Below are positions 17,483 through 25,939 of a stretch of DNA of 64,000 bases, piece after piece. Under the pieces are notes generated by a model. It did not search any database, was not told the origin of the DNA, and worked only from the letters and a program-made list of their open reading frames with translations. A program made the position numbers and the translations under genes. The DNA lies in assembly GCA_038148755.1 (NCBI GenBank), contig JAYQWA010000001.1, forward strand, positions 186,001 to 250,000, given 5' to 3'. Within the stretch, counting starts at the first letter, position 1, and every line of letters starts with the position of its first letter. The stretch is from UBA5109 sp038148755 (lineage in GTDB: Bacteria > Pseudomonadota > Gammaproteobacteria > Pseudomonadales > Pseudohongiellaceae).

Positions 17483-20244
17483 GCAAGCTTCCTGACAACC
17501 CTTTAATTCTTATTGATGGTTCATCTTATTTATTTCGTGCCTATCATGCCTTGCCACCTTTAACGACCACCCGTGGTCAGGCAACGGGTGCCATCAAGGG
17601 CGTGATCAACATGGTGCGCAGCCTGATCAAGGAATACCCGGAATCGCCCATAGCCGTTGTTTTTGATGCCAAAGGCAAGACTTTCCGCAGCGACATCTAT
17701 GAACAATATAAAGCCCACCGACCGCCCATGCCGGATGATCTGCGTTCCCAGATTGAACCCATCCATGAAATTATCAAGGCCATGGGCCTGCCTTTAATGG
17801 TTGTGCCTGGCGTAGAGGCCGATGATGTGATCGGCACGCTGGCACAACAGGCAACGGCACAAAAGCGCGACACCCTGATCTCGACAGGAGATAAGGATCT
17901 GGCGCAACTGGTAAATGAGCATGTGACTTTATTGAATACCATGACCAAGGAAGTGCTGGATATTGATGGGGTTAAAAACAAGTTCGGTCTGGGGCCGGAG
18001 CTGATCATCGATTATCTGGGCCTGATGGGGGATAAATCTGACAATATTCCGGGCGTGCCGGGTGTCGGTCCGAAAACCGCGCTGAAGTGGCTGGAGGAAT
18101 ATGGCACAGCAGAGCAACTGATTGAACGTGCTGATGAGATTAAAGGCAAAGCCGGTGAAAATTTAAGAGAGCATATAGAGCAGCTTCGTCTGTCACGTGA
18201 ACTGGCCACAATTAAATGCGATGTTGAGCTGGATATCGGATTGGAAGATCTCAGACATATCGACGTCGATAAAGAGGCTTTGCTGTCCTGGTATCTGACG
18301 CTGGAATTTCGTAGCTGGATTAAAGAGCTGGAAGCAGAGGGCGTCAAAGCCGAGGCAGTTCAGATTGCCGGATCTGCCCCAGCGCTTGATGACGCTGAAG
18401 TGCCTGATGATGCTGAAGCTTTCACGCAGCCGGAAAGCATTGATTATCAAACCATACTCACTACTGATCAGCTCAGCGCCCTGATAAAGGATATTAAAAA
18501 AGCCGAGCGACTTGCCCTTGCGCTTGAAACTGATGGCGCACAATTCATGCAGGCAAAGATTATTGGTTTGTCGCTGTCAATTACGCCGGGTCAGGCCAGT
18601 TATATACCCTTGCTGCATGCCTATGATGGCGTGCCTGAGCAGCTTGATGCTGAAGAGGTGCTGAAAAGTTTACAGCCCGTGTTGGAAGACCAGGCTATCT
18701 TTAAAGCCGGGCACGACCTGAAACTTATGTCACATGTGCTGGCTAATGTGGGCATTAAATTAGCGGGCCGTCGTTTTGACACCATGCTGCAATCCTATGT
18801 CCTGAATTCCGTTGCGCATAGACATACGCTGGATAAGCTCGCTGCAAGCTATCTACAGGAAGATAAACTCTTGCTGGAGGAACTGCTTGGTAAGGGACGT
18901 AACAAGCTGACTTATGCGGAAGTGGATATTGAAAAGGCAACGGCTTATTCCGCGCAGAATGCTGATTTTATTTATCGCCTGCAGCAAGGACTGGAGTTAA
19001 AGCTTAAACAGACCGGGGCACTGGCGGATATCTACCGTTATAAGGAAATCGCGCTTTTACCAGCGCTGTACGCCATGGAGCAGCAGGGCATTCGGGTTGA
19101 TCTTTTCAGTCTGTCGCAACAAAGTGAAGAACTTGCCCAACGCCTGAGTGAACTTGAACAGGAAGCCTATGAGCTGGCCGGTGAAGAATTTAACCTGGGT
19201 TCACCTGCCCAGTTACAGAAAATATTTTACGAGAAGCTTAATTACCCGGTTATCAGCAAAACGGCCAAGGGACAGCCTTCAACGGCTGAGCCGGTCCTGC
19301 AGGAACTGGCGCTGGATTACCCACTGCCAAAACTATTGCTGGAATATCGCACCTTAAGCAAGTTAAAAAGTACCTATACCGATAAACTGCCACAGGATGT
19401 TAATCCGCAGACCGGGCGTATCCACAGCACCTTTCAGCAGGCAGTAGCGGCGACCGGACGCCTGTCTTCAACCGACCCCAATTTACAGAATATCCCGATT
19501 CGCACCGAAGAGGGACGGCGTATCCGTAAAGCCTTCATTACCGAAGAGGGCAAAGTCCTGATGGCAGCTGATTATTCCCAGGTTGAACTGCGTATCATGG
19601 CGCATTTGTCCGGTGATGAGGGCCTGCGTAAAGCCTTTCAACAGGGCTTGGATGTGCACCGGGCAACAGCAGCGGAAATCTTCGATGAGTCACTGGATCA
19701 GGTGAGTAGTGAGCAGCGTCGCAGCGCCAAAGCGATTAATTTTGGCCTGATCTATGGTATGTCGGCTTTTGGTCTGGCAAAACAGCTTGGTATTGGGCGG
19801 CATGAAGCACAGGAATATGTTGAGCGTTATTTTCACCGCTATCCCGGGGTACGTGATTACATGGAGAACACCAGGCAGATAGCCAGTGAGCAGGGCTATG
19901 TAGAAACCCTGTTTGGTCGCCGTCTGTATTTACCTGATATTCATGCGCGAAACGGCATGTTGAGAAAAGCCGCCGAGCGCACAGCGATTAATGCCCCAAT
20001 GCAGGGGACAGCAGCAGACATAATCAAACGTGCCATGGTGGATATTTATCACTGGTTGCTTGCTGCTGGGCTTGATGCCCGGCTTCTTTTACAGGTACAC
20101 GATGAACTGGTGTTTGAAGTCAGTGAAACCGATCTGGCCTTATTATCAGAAGGGGTTGAATTCAGGATGGCTTCAGCCGCAGCTCTGGATGTTCCTTTGG
20201 TGGTTGATATTGGCTTTGGTGCCAATTGGGATGAAGCTCATTAA
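17479..20244 (+). CDS. polA: DNA polymerase I, proofreading site degenerate
   Basis: The 921-residue enzyme fills gaps and removes RNA primers. The 5'-nuclease domain is intact (DGSSYLFRAYHALPP, PGVEADDVIGTLA, GDKSDNIPGVPGVGPKTA). The polymerase domain is intact too: motif A DYSQVELRIMAHLS, O-helix RRSAKAINFGLIYGMSAFGLA, motif C QVHDELVFE. The 3'-5' exonuclease fold is retained, but aligned to the E. coli sequence its metal ligands are changed: Asp355 is Ala348, Asp424 is Met417 and Asp501 is Asn494; only Glu350 (E. coli Glu357) remains. Proofreading is therefore predicted to be lost. I take the ATG at 17479 (ATGA overlap with znuA) over 17467. Confidence 0.97.
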   Translation: MSKLPDNPLILIDGSSYLFRAYHALPPLTTTRGQATGAIKGVINMVRSLIKEYPESPIAVVFDAKGKTFRSDIYEQYKAHRPPMPDDLRSQIEPIHEIIKAMGLPLMVVPGVEADDVIGTLAQQATAQKRDTLISTGDKDLAQLVNEHVTLLNTMTKEVLDIDGVKNKFGLGPELIIDYLGLMGDKSDNIPGVPGVGPKTALKWLEEYGTAEQLIERADEIKGKAGENLREHIEQLRLSRELATIKCDVELDIGLEDLRHIDVDKEALLSWYLTLEFRSWIKELEAEGVKAEAVQIAGSAPALDDAEVPDDAEAFTQPESIDYQTILTTDQLSALIKDIKKAERLALALETDGAQFMQAKIIGLSLSITPGQASYIPLLHAYDGVPEQLDAEEVLKSLQPVLEDQAIFKAGHDLKLMSHVLANVGIKLAGRRFDTMLQSYVLNSVAHRHTLDKLAASYLQEDKLLLEELLGKGRNKLTYAEVDIEKATAYSAQNADFIYRLQQGLELKLKQTGALADIYRYKEIALLPALYAMEQQGIRVDLFSLSQQSEELAQRLSELEQEAYELAGEEFNLGSPAQLQKIFYEKLNYPVISKTAKGQPSTAEPVLQELALDYPLPKLLLEYRTLSKLKSTYTDKLPQDVNPQTGRIHSTFQQAVAATGRLSSTDPNLQNIPIRTEEGRRIRKAFITEEGKVLMAADYSQVELRIMAHLSGDEGLRKAFQQGLDVHRATAAEIFDESLDQVSSEQRRSAKAINFGLIYGMSAFGLAKQLGIGRHEAQEYVERYFHRYPGVRDYMENTRQIASEQGYVETLFGRRLYLPDIHARNGMLRKAAERTAINAPMQGTAADIIKRAMVDIYHWLLAAGLDARLLLQVHDELVFEVSETDLALLSEGVEFRMASAAALDVPLVVDIGFGANWDEAH

Positions 20245-20312
20245 AATTTATCAATGTGTCATTGCATGAGCAGTTATAATTTTAAAAAAAGTCAGATATA
20301 TGAGAAATATTT

Positions 20313-20341
20313 GGAACTATTTTTAATGAGATCAGTCACAA
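20313..20341 (+). promoter_or_regulatory. Sigma-E/AlgU-type promoter
   Basis: GGAACTA at 20313-20319, 15 bp, then GTCACAA at 20335-20341 closely fit the extracytoplasmic sigma-E consensus (GGAACTT, 15-16 bp, GTCNAA). The predicted transcription start is about 20347-20350, exactly where the 5' stem of the small RNA begins. Confidence 0.65.
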
Positions 20342-20346
20342 TTATA

Positions 20347-20462
20347 TAGCAGGCTGGTTTTCTCCCCGATTTCCCATCCTGCTAGAACGACCAAAATACT
20401 CCTTACTTTTATAGGAGACCGGGCCCTAACTGCTTTCTCCTGTGGTTAGGGCCCAAACTTTT
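20347..20462 (+). ncRNA. Candidate small regulatory RNA between polA and engB (ErsA / Spot 42 position)
   Basis: An approximately 115-nt RNA is predicted from three successive hairpins. TAGCAGG (20347-20353) pairs with CCTGCTA (20378-20384) around a 24-nt C/U-rich loop containing TCTCCCC and TTTCCC. CTCCT (20399-20403) pairs with AGGAG (20413-20417). A 10-bp stem, GGGCCCTAAC with GTTAGGGCCC (20421-20454), ends the RNA. The C/U-rich loop is suited to pairing with ribosome binding sites. Spot 42 in enterics and ErsA in Pseudomonas aeruginosa occupy the same polA-engB gap, and ErsA is AlgU-dependent, as the promoter here suggests. Primary-sequence homology to ErsA could not be checked. Confidence 0.7.
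20421..20462 (+). terminator. Terminator hairpin of the candidate small RNA
   Basis: A perfect 10-bp GC-rich stem with a 14-nt loop is followed by AAACTTTT. The U run is short, but the stem is very stable. Confidence 0.65.
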
Positions 20463-20531
20463 CAGGGGTCTGAAAAAAGGCTCGTAAAATTACCCATCCA
20501 GCTGTTTAAACGCAAACTGAATGCTTAGCGG

Positions 20532-21149
20532 TCAAAGCTGTTCTATCGGGTTTAACCAGGCGTTCAGTTGCTTTCGCAGTTGGTCAACGCCGCTGGCTTT
20601 AAGGGCGGAAAATAATTGCAGACTGATATGTTCACCAAAGCTGCTTAACTCTTTTTGTGCACTGAGCAGTGCTGTTTTGGCAGCGCCGTGTTTTAGTTTG
20701 TCGGCTTTGGTCAGCAGAATATGCAAGGGCATTTGTGCGCGGGAGCTCCAGTCAATGATCATCATGTCGCTGTCCTTGAATGCGTGGCGGATATCCACCA
20801 GCAGTATGACACCTTGCAAGGATTGCCTTTCTTCAAGATAGCGCGTCAGTTCCTTCTGCCAGAGCAGCTTCATTTTGGGCGGAACCTTGGCATAACCGAA
20901 GCCGGGCAGATCGACCAGGTAGCGCTTGTCATCAACTTCAAAATAATTCAGTAGCTGGGTACGCCCCGGCGTTTTACTGGTTCGCGCCAGTTTGGGCTGT
21001 TCCGTGAGAATGTTGATAGCACTGGACTTCCCGGCATTGGAGCGACCGATAAAAGCCACTTCCAGCGCATCATCTTCCGGGCACTGTGACAGAGTCCCTG
21101 CACTGGTCAAAAAATGGGCTTGCCTGTAATCCAGACCGGTTTTAGACAT
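20532..21149 (-). CDS. engB: Ribosome biogenesis GTP-binding protein
   Basis: EngB (YihA/YsxC) is a Ras-like GTPase needed for 50S ribosomal subunit assembly. G1 GRSNAGKSS is near residue 36, G2 with KTPGRTQ near 59, G3 DLPGFGYAKVP near 80, G4 TKAD near 147 and G5 FSALKASG near 181. The 205-residue length is normal. It is convergent with polA and the small RNA, the same arrangement as in E. coli and Pseudomonas. Confidence 0.96.
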   Translation of the reverse strand: MSKTGLDYRQAHFLTSAGTLSQCPEDDALEVAFIGRSNAGKSSAINILTEQPKLARTSKTPGRTQLLNYFEVDDKRYLVDLPGFGYAKVPPKMKLLWQKELTRYLEERQSLQGVILLVDIRHAFKDSDMMIIDWSSRAQMPLHILLTKADKLKHGAAKTALLSAQKELSSFGEHISLQLFSALKASGVDQLRKQLNAWLNPIEQL

Positions 21150-21311
21150 GCTTAGCTCTGATCAATAGGTTGATGAATCGTTTCTAAAGGTTTTTGTGAA
21201 AGATCTGAAGATAAGTAAAAATCGTAACAAATCCTGTCTTGGGCATTATATTCAGAATGCAGCTCTCACTGTGTCTACTATATTTGTAATGATTTGTATT
21301 GCCTGCCATCT

Positions 21312-21339
21312 TTGTCATCGGACTGGGATAGGGTATAAT
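21312..21339 (+). promoter_or_regulatory. Strong sigma-70 promoter for the cytochrome c4 gene
   Basis: TTGTCA (21312-21317), a 16-bp spacer and a consensus TATAAT (21334-21339) precede the cytochrome gene with a leader of roughly 100 nt. The leader contains an inverted repeat CCCGC/GCGGG just after the start site. Confidence 0.75.
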
Positions 21340-21448
21340 CCACCCGCTTTTTAGCAGGCGGGAAGTATAACATAGCCTTATGATCGCAATAGATCGACCC
21401 GGAGCTTAAAACTCTGGTTCAGGCTCTACTTAAATTAGCATTTATTTG

Positions 21449-22078
21449 ATGGAAAAAAGCATGAACAGAATTTTTCTTGTTGCACTGTTTGTTTTGTCTT
21501 TTAGCTCTGTGGCACAAGCTCAGGTTACAGGCAACGCATCCAATGGCAGTTCAAAAGTTGCTGCTTGTGGCGCTTGTCATGGTGCCAGCGGGAATGACGT
21601 GATTATTCCTGGTGCAGCCAAATTGGGTGGTCAGAATCAAAACTACTTGTATAAACAATTGCAGGATATTAAAAGTGGAGCAAGAGAAGTTGCTCTTATG
21701 GTAGGTCAGTTAAATAGCTTTTCAGATCAGGATCTGGCTGATATAGCAGCGCATTATGCCTCACTAGAGGAGCCTCGTGGTGCTGCAGAAGAATCATCGT
21801 TGGTTCTGGGTCAAACACTGTATCGCATTGGGAATGCTGATCTTGGTGTCGCAGCCTGTTCGGCCTGTCATTCACCAACAGGAGCAGGTAACAATGGAGC
21901 TGGCTATCCGGCTTTACGTGGTCAGGATCCTGCCTACACAGAGGCGCAGTTGCGTGCGTTTCGTGACGGCAGCAGAAACAATGACCTTGCTGCAGTTATG
22001 CGTGACAATGTCGCCAGACTGAATGATGCTGAAATCCAGGCGCTTGCCTCTTATGTTTCCGGCTTGCGAGCTGAATAA
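21449..22078 (+). CDS. Dihaem cytochrome c4
   Basis: The roughly 209-residue periplasmic cytochrome has two similar class I domains. Haem motifs CGACH and CSACH are near residues 41 and 140, and Met ligand candidates sit in EVALMVGQLNSF near 87 and LAAVMRDNVARL near 185. A signal peptide ends at about residue 25 (AQAQ). Cytochrome c4 passes electrons to terminal oxidases, especially cbb3 type. I take the ATG at 21449; the ATG at 21461 is an equally acceptable start. The engB / c4 / dsbA neighbourhood is the same as in Pseudomonas. Confidence 0.92.
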   Translation: MEKSMNRIFLVALFVLSFSSVAQAQVTGNASNGSSKVAACGACHGASGNDVIIPGAAKLGGQNQNYLYKQLQDIKSGAREVALMVGQLNSFSDQDLADIAAHYASLEEPRGAAEESSLVLGQTLYRIGNADLGVAACSACHSPTGAGNNGAGYPALRGQDPAYTEAQLRAFRDGSRNNDLAAVMRDNVARLNDAEIQALASYVSGLRAE

Positions 22079-22122
22079 GGAAATAAAATGAATTATTAAG
22101 CCAGTATTAAGCTGGCTGTTAT

Positions 22123-22151
22123 AAAAAGGGTGCCAAATAGCGCCCTTTTTT
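22123..22151 (+). terminator. Intrinsic terminator after cytochrome c4
   Basis: AAAAAGGGTGC and GCGCCCTTTTTT pair (one G-U) around CAAATA, followed by T-rich sequence. Confidence 0.88.
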
Positions 22152-22177
22152 GTATCTTTAACCGACTCTTTATAGAT

Positions 22178-22212
22178 ATATAGATAGAAAATATAAATAT
22201 AGATAGAAAATA
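22178..22212. repeat. Two copies of a 16-bp AT-rich direct repeat
   Basis: ATATAGATAGAAAATA occurs at 22178-22193 and again at 22197-22212 in the dsbA upstream region. It may be simple slippage, or may affect the bending of the promoter. Confidence 0.7.
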
Positions 22213-22286
22213 ATTTGCTGAAATTTACCGAGAAAGACTCGAGCTTTTAGAAAATTATTAAAATTAAGTTTAGTCCGGAGAACATC

Positions 22287-22928
22287 ATGAAAGTATTACT
22301 TAAACCTGTTTTGCTAGTGTTTGCCATGATAACTATGAGCGTTTCAGTTTTGGCACAGCCAGCACGCTTTATTGAAGGCACACATTATGTTGAACTGGAT
22401 TCACCGGTTCGTACGGTTGATCCCAACAAAATCGAAGTCGTTGAGATTTTCTGGTATGGCTGCACGCACTGCTATTCCTTTGAGCCACTGATTGAAAACT
22501 GGGAAGCTAATATTCCTGACGATGTTGTTTTTGTCCGTAGCCCCGGCATGTGGAATGCCATGATGCAAACTCATGCCCAGCTTTATTTTACTGCTGTCGA
22601 ACTTGGCCTGTTTGAGGAAACTCACAGTGATATTTTTGATGAAATTTTGTTGCGTCAAAATTATTTACAGTCCGAAAGAGCGGCTAAAGAATATTTCATG
22701 AGCAAAGGCGTATCAGGTGATGAGTTTGATGCGACCTGGAATTCTTTCACGGTTACTTCTGCGGTAAACCGAGCCAATACCAAGATGCGCGATTACGGTG
22801 TACGCAGCACGCCAAATCTGATTGTTAACGGCAAGTACCGCATCGTGACAAATCAGGCGGTACCTACACAGACAGATATGCTGGAAGTTGTTGACTATCT
22901 GGTTGAGATGGAACGCAGCAATATGTAA
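22287..22928 (+). CDS. dsbA: Periplasmic thiol:disulfide oxidoreductase DsbA with a CTHC active site
   Basis: DsbA introduces disulfides into exported proteins and is reoxidised by DsbB. The 213-residue protein has a signal peptide (about 1-23), the thioredoxin-fold active site WYGCTHCYSFEP near residue 51-62, the helical insertion, and the cis-Pro segment STPNLIVNGKYR near 173. The active site reads CTHC instead of the common CPHC. A Thr in this position is likely to alter the redox potential, so it may be slightly less oxidising. GGAG 8 nt upstream supports the start. It is flanked by terminators, so it is transcribed alone. Confidence 0.93.
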   Translation: MKVLLKPVLLVFAMITMSVSVLAQPARFIEGTHYVELDSPVRTVDPNKIEVVEIFWYGCTHCYSFEPLIENWEANIPDDVVFVRSPGMWNAMMQTHAQLYFTAVELGLFEETHSDIFDEILLRQNYLQSERAAKEYFMSKGVSGDEFDATWNSFTVTSAVNRANTKMRDYGVRSTPNLIVNGKYRIVTNQAVPTQTDMLEVVDYLVEMERSNM

Positions 22929-22954
22929 TCAGAAAACTGATTATCTGTTTACTT

Positions 22955-22990
22955 AAAACGCCCGTGATCTTATCAATCATGGGCGTTTTT
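22955..22990 (+). terminator. Intrinsic terminator of dsbA
   Basis: AAAACGCCCGTGAT pairs with ATCATGGGCGTTTTT (one G-U) around a 7-nt loop, ending in a T run. Confidence 0.93.
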
Positions 22991-23039
22991 ATTTACACTA
23001 AGCCAAGTTTCTTATTAATTAGCTCGGGCCAGTTTAATC

Positions 23040-23903
23040 ATGCAGGAAAGAGTCGTTTTACTTGGAGCCCTGGGTCAACTGGGTCGCCTCATCAAGGCAA
23101 CAGCACCTGCAAATATTGAATTATATGCTGTTGATGTTGACGATGTTGATATTTGCAGTCTGGATGAACAGGAATCTTTTTATCAGAAGCTGGCGCCAAC
23201 TACGATTATTAATGCAACGGGTTACACCCAGGTTGATAAAGCTGAAACCGAAAAAGAGCTGGCTTTTCAGGTAAATGCTGAAGGTCCGACCAATATTGCA
23301 AAAGCCTGCTCTCCCGAATGCCGAATTATTCATTTTTCTACAGACTTTGTTTTTGATGGACAAAAGCATGAGCCTTATATGCCGGAAGATTCAACATCAG
23401 CATTAAGCGTTTATGGCGCCAGTAAACTGGCCGGCGAAGAAAAACTCATGGCTCTCAGACCTGATAGCACAGTTATCAGAACGGCCTGGCTGTATTCGGC
23501 ACGAGGTAACAATTTTGTAAACACCATGTTAAAACTGATGGCAGAACGTGATGAATTGAATATTGTCGATGATCAAATAGGTACGCCAACTTCAGCCCAT
23601 ACGCTGGCGCAGGTGCTTTGGCTTTTCGTTGCCGACCGGCAATTAAAGGGCATTTTTCACTGGACGGATCAGGGGCGGGCCAGTTGGTATGAATTTGCTG
23701 TTGAAATACAACGGCAGGCCTTGGAGTTGGGACTTCTGAATAAGCAAATTCCACTACATGCTATCAGTACAGCGGAATACCCGACACCGGCACAACGCCC
23801 CGCCTTTTCGGTGCTAGATAAAACTGCAAGCTATACAGCAATTCAATTTGAGGGGAAGCCCTGGCAGGAAGAACTTAGCGCTGTTTTAAGGAGTAAGTTT
23901 TAA
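23040..23903 (+). CDS. rfbD: dTDP-4-dehydrorhamnose reductase
   Basis: RfbD performs the last step of dTDP-L-rhamnose synthesis, reducing dTDP-4-dehydrorhamnose. The 287-residue SDR-type enzyme has the nucleotide-binding GALGQLGR near residues 9-16, STDFVFDG near 100, and the catalytic YGASKLAGE (Tyr and Lys) near 128. It is the first of four co-directional rhamnose genes in the order D-B-A-C, 49 bp after the dsbA terminator. dTDP-rhamnose usually feeds O-antigen or another surface polysaccharide, but no glycosyltransferase is nearby. Confidence 0.94.
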   Translation: MQERVVLLGALGQLGRLIKATAPANIELYAVDVDDVDICSLDEQESFYQKLAPTTIINATGYTQVDKAETEKELAFQVNAEGPTNIAKACSPECRIIHFSTDFVFDGQKHEPYMPEDSTSALSVYGASKLAGEEKLMALRPDSTVIRTAWLYSARGNNFVNTMLKLMAERDELNIVDDQIGTPTSAHTLAQVLWLFVADRQLKGIFHWTDQGRASWYEFAVEIQRQALELGLLNKQIPLHAISTAEYPTPAQRPAFSVLDKTASYTAIQFEGKPWQEELSAVLRSKF

Positions 23904-23969
23904 ACTATTAAAGCTGAAGTAATTCCTTATAGAATAGAAGCGTTAAATTAATAGCAGCGAAGTGTCATA

Positions 23970-25049
23970 TTGAAAATTTTAATCACAGGCGGCGCGGGCT
24001 TTATTGGTAGTGCCGTTATTCGCCATATCATCGAAAATACAGCAGACTCGGTTATCAATGTTGATAAGCTCACTTATGCAGGTAATCTGAATTCGCTTGC
24101 TACAGTTTTACCTTCCGAACGCTATGTTTTTTGTCAGGTCGATATCTGTGATCAGGTGGCTTTAAGTGAAGTTTTCCAGACACAGCAACCAGATGCCGTG
24201 ATGCATCTGGCAGCAGAGTCTCATGTTGACCGTTCCATTGACGGGCCGGGAGAGTTCATTCAGACCAATATAGTTGGTACCTATCAACTATTAAACACTG
24301 CCCGTAAATATTGGCAGGGCCTGGCACAGGAAAAGCAATCAGCTTTTTTATTCCATCATGTTTCAACTGATGAAGTGTATGGCGATCTTGAAGGCCCTGA
24401 GGGCTTTTTTACTGAGGAAACTGCCTATGATCCCAGTTCTCCCTATTCAGCGTCAAAAGCCAGTTCAGATCATTTAGTCCGTGCCTGGTATAGAACTTAT
24501 GGTCTGCCTGCCATCATTACAAACTGTTCAAATAATTACGGGCCTTATCATTTTCCGGAAAAACTAATTCCCCATATGATTTTGAATGCACTTAAGGGTA
24601 AGCCTTTGCCGGTTTATGGCGACGGGACTCAGGTACGTGATTGGCTGTATGTTGAGGATCACGCCAGAGCACTTTATAAAGTTATCACCGAAGGTAAAAT
24701 CGGAGAGACTTATAATATCGGTGGGCATAACGAGAAAAAAAATATAGAGGTGGTGCAGAGCATCTGTGCACTTCTTGAGGAACTGGCATCGGGGAATCCT
24801 AACTCAAGCGCTTCCGGCAAAGGTTATGCAAAGTTAATTGAGTTTGTGAAAGACCGGCCCGGGCATGATCTGCGTTATGCCATTGATGCAGACAAAATTG
24901 AAAAGCAACTGGGCTGGCTACCGCAGGAAAGTTTTGAAAGTGGTATCCGCAAAACCGTAAGCTGGTATCTTGAAAATTCAGACTGGTGGCAGGCGGTGCT
25001 GGATGGTAGTTACCAGTTACAGCGGCTTGGTGCTGAAGAAACGAGTTAA
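23970..25049 (+). CDS. rfbB: dTDP-glucose 4,6-dehydratase
   Basis: RfbB converts dTDP-glucose to dTDP-4-keto-6-deoxyglucose, the second step of the pathway. The 359-residue enzyme has the NAD-binding GGAGFIGS near residue 7, the catalytic STDEVYGDLEG near 132, and YSASKASSDHLV (Tyr, Lys) near 160. The start must be a TTG at 23970, as the glycine-rich loop begins six residues later and no other start lies upstream. The spacing to rfbD is 66 bp and to rfbA 14 bp. Confidence 0.95.
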   Translation: MKILITGGAGFIGSAVIRHIIENTADSVINVDKLTYAGNLNSLATVLPSERYVFCQVDICDQVALSEVFQTQQPDAVMHLAAESHVDRSIDGPGEFIQTNIVGTYQLLNTARKYWQGLAQEKQSAFLFHHVSTDEVYGDLEGPEGFFTEETAYDPSSPYSASKASSDHLVRAWYRTYGLPAIITNCSNNYGPYHFPEKLIPHMILNALKGKPLPVYGDGTQVRDWLYVEDHARALYKVITEGKIGETYNIGGHNEKKNIEVVQSICALLEELASGNPNSSASGKGYAKLIEFVKDRPGHDLRYAIDADKIEKQLGWLPQESFESGIRKTVSWYLENSDWWQAVLDGSYQLQRLGAEETS

Positions 25050-25063
25050 AGGAGAGTAAAAGC

Positions 25064-25939
25064 ATGAAAGGCATCATACTTGCCGGTGGATCAGGCAGCC
25101 GCTTACATCCGATTACGCAATCGGTAAGCAAACAGATTCTGCCAATCTACGATAAACCCATGATCTATTATCCTTTAAGCACTCTCATGCTGGCAGGTAT
25201 TCGGGAAATATTGATCATTTCGACCCCCAGAGATTTGCCGATGTTTAAAAGTCTGCTCGGCACTGGTGAAGACTGGGGCTTGCATTTTTCCTATGCTGAG
25301 CAACCATCACCGGATGGACTGGCGCAGGCATTTTTAATCGGAGAAGAGTTTATTGGCGATGACGCTGTCGCTCTGGTTCTGGGAGATAATGTCTTTTACT
25401 CACACTCTTTGGAGGCTTCCTTGCTCAATGCTGCAAGCAAAGAAAAAGGGGCAACGGTATTTGGATATCATGTGCAAAACCCTGAAGCCTATGGTGTGGT
25501 TGAATTCTCTGACGACGGTAGCGTGATTTCTGTCGAAGAAAAACCGGCCAAGCCTAAATCGAATTATGCAATTACTGGGCTGTATTTTTATGACAACCGG
25601 GTTATAGAGATTGCTAAAAATGTGCGGCCATCGGCCAGGGGTGAACTCGAAATTACTGATGTTAACCGGGAATACCTGCAGGCTGGCGAGCTAACGGTTG
25701 AAATACTGGGGCGGGGTGCTGCTTGGCTGGATACCGGAACCCATGCCAATTTGTTGGCTGCCAGCACCTTTGTACAGACCATTGAAGAACGCCAGGGTTT
25801 AAAAATTGCCTGTCCTGAAGAAATTGCATACCGGATGAATTTTATCAATGCCGATCAATTGCAGGCGCTGGCGGAACCACTACGTAAAAGTGGCTATGGC
25901 GAATATTTATTTCAAGTGCTGAACGATAAGGTTTATTGA
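25064..25939 (+). CDS. rfbA: Glucose-1-phosphate thymidylyltransferase
   Basis: RfbA makes dTDP-glucose from dTTP and glucose-1-phosphate, the entry step of the rhamnose pathway and usually its feedback point. The 291-residue protein has the nucleotidyltransferase motif GGSGSRLHPIT near residues 8-18, followed by SKQILPIYDKPMIYYPLS, and the metal-binding LGDNVFY near 108. A clear AGGAG precedes the ATG. Its stop overlaps the next gene as TGATG. Confidence 0.96.
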   Translation: MKGIILAGGSGSRLHPITQSVSKQILPIYDKPMIYYPLSTLMLAGIREILIISTPRDLPMFKSLLGTGEDWGLHFSYAEQPSPDGLAQAFLIGEEFIGDDAVALVLGDNVFYSHSLEASLLNAASKEKGATVFGYHVQNPEAYGVVEFSDDGSVISVEEKPAKPKSNYAITGLYFYDNRVIEIAKNVRPSARGELEITDVNREYLQAGELTVEILGRGAAWLDTGTHANLLAASTFVQTIEERQGLKIACPEEIAYRMNFINADQLQALAEPLRKSGYGEYLFQVLNDKVY

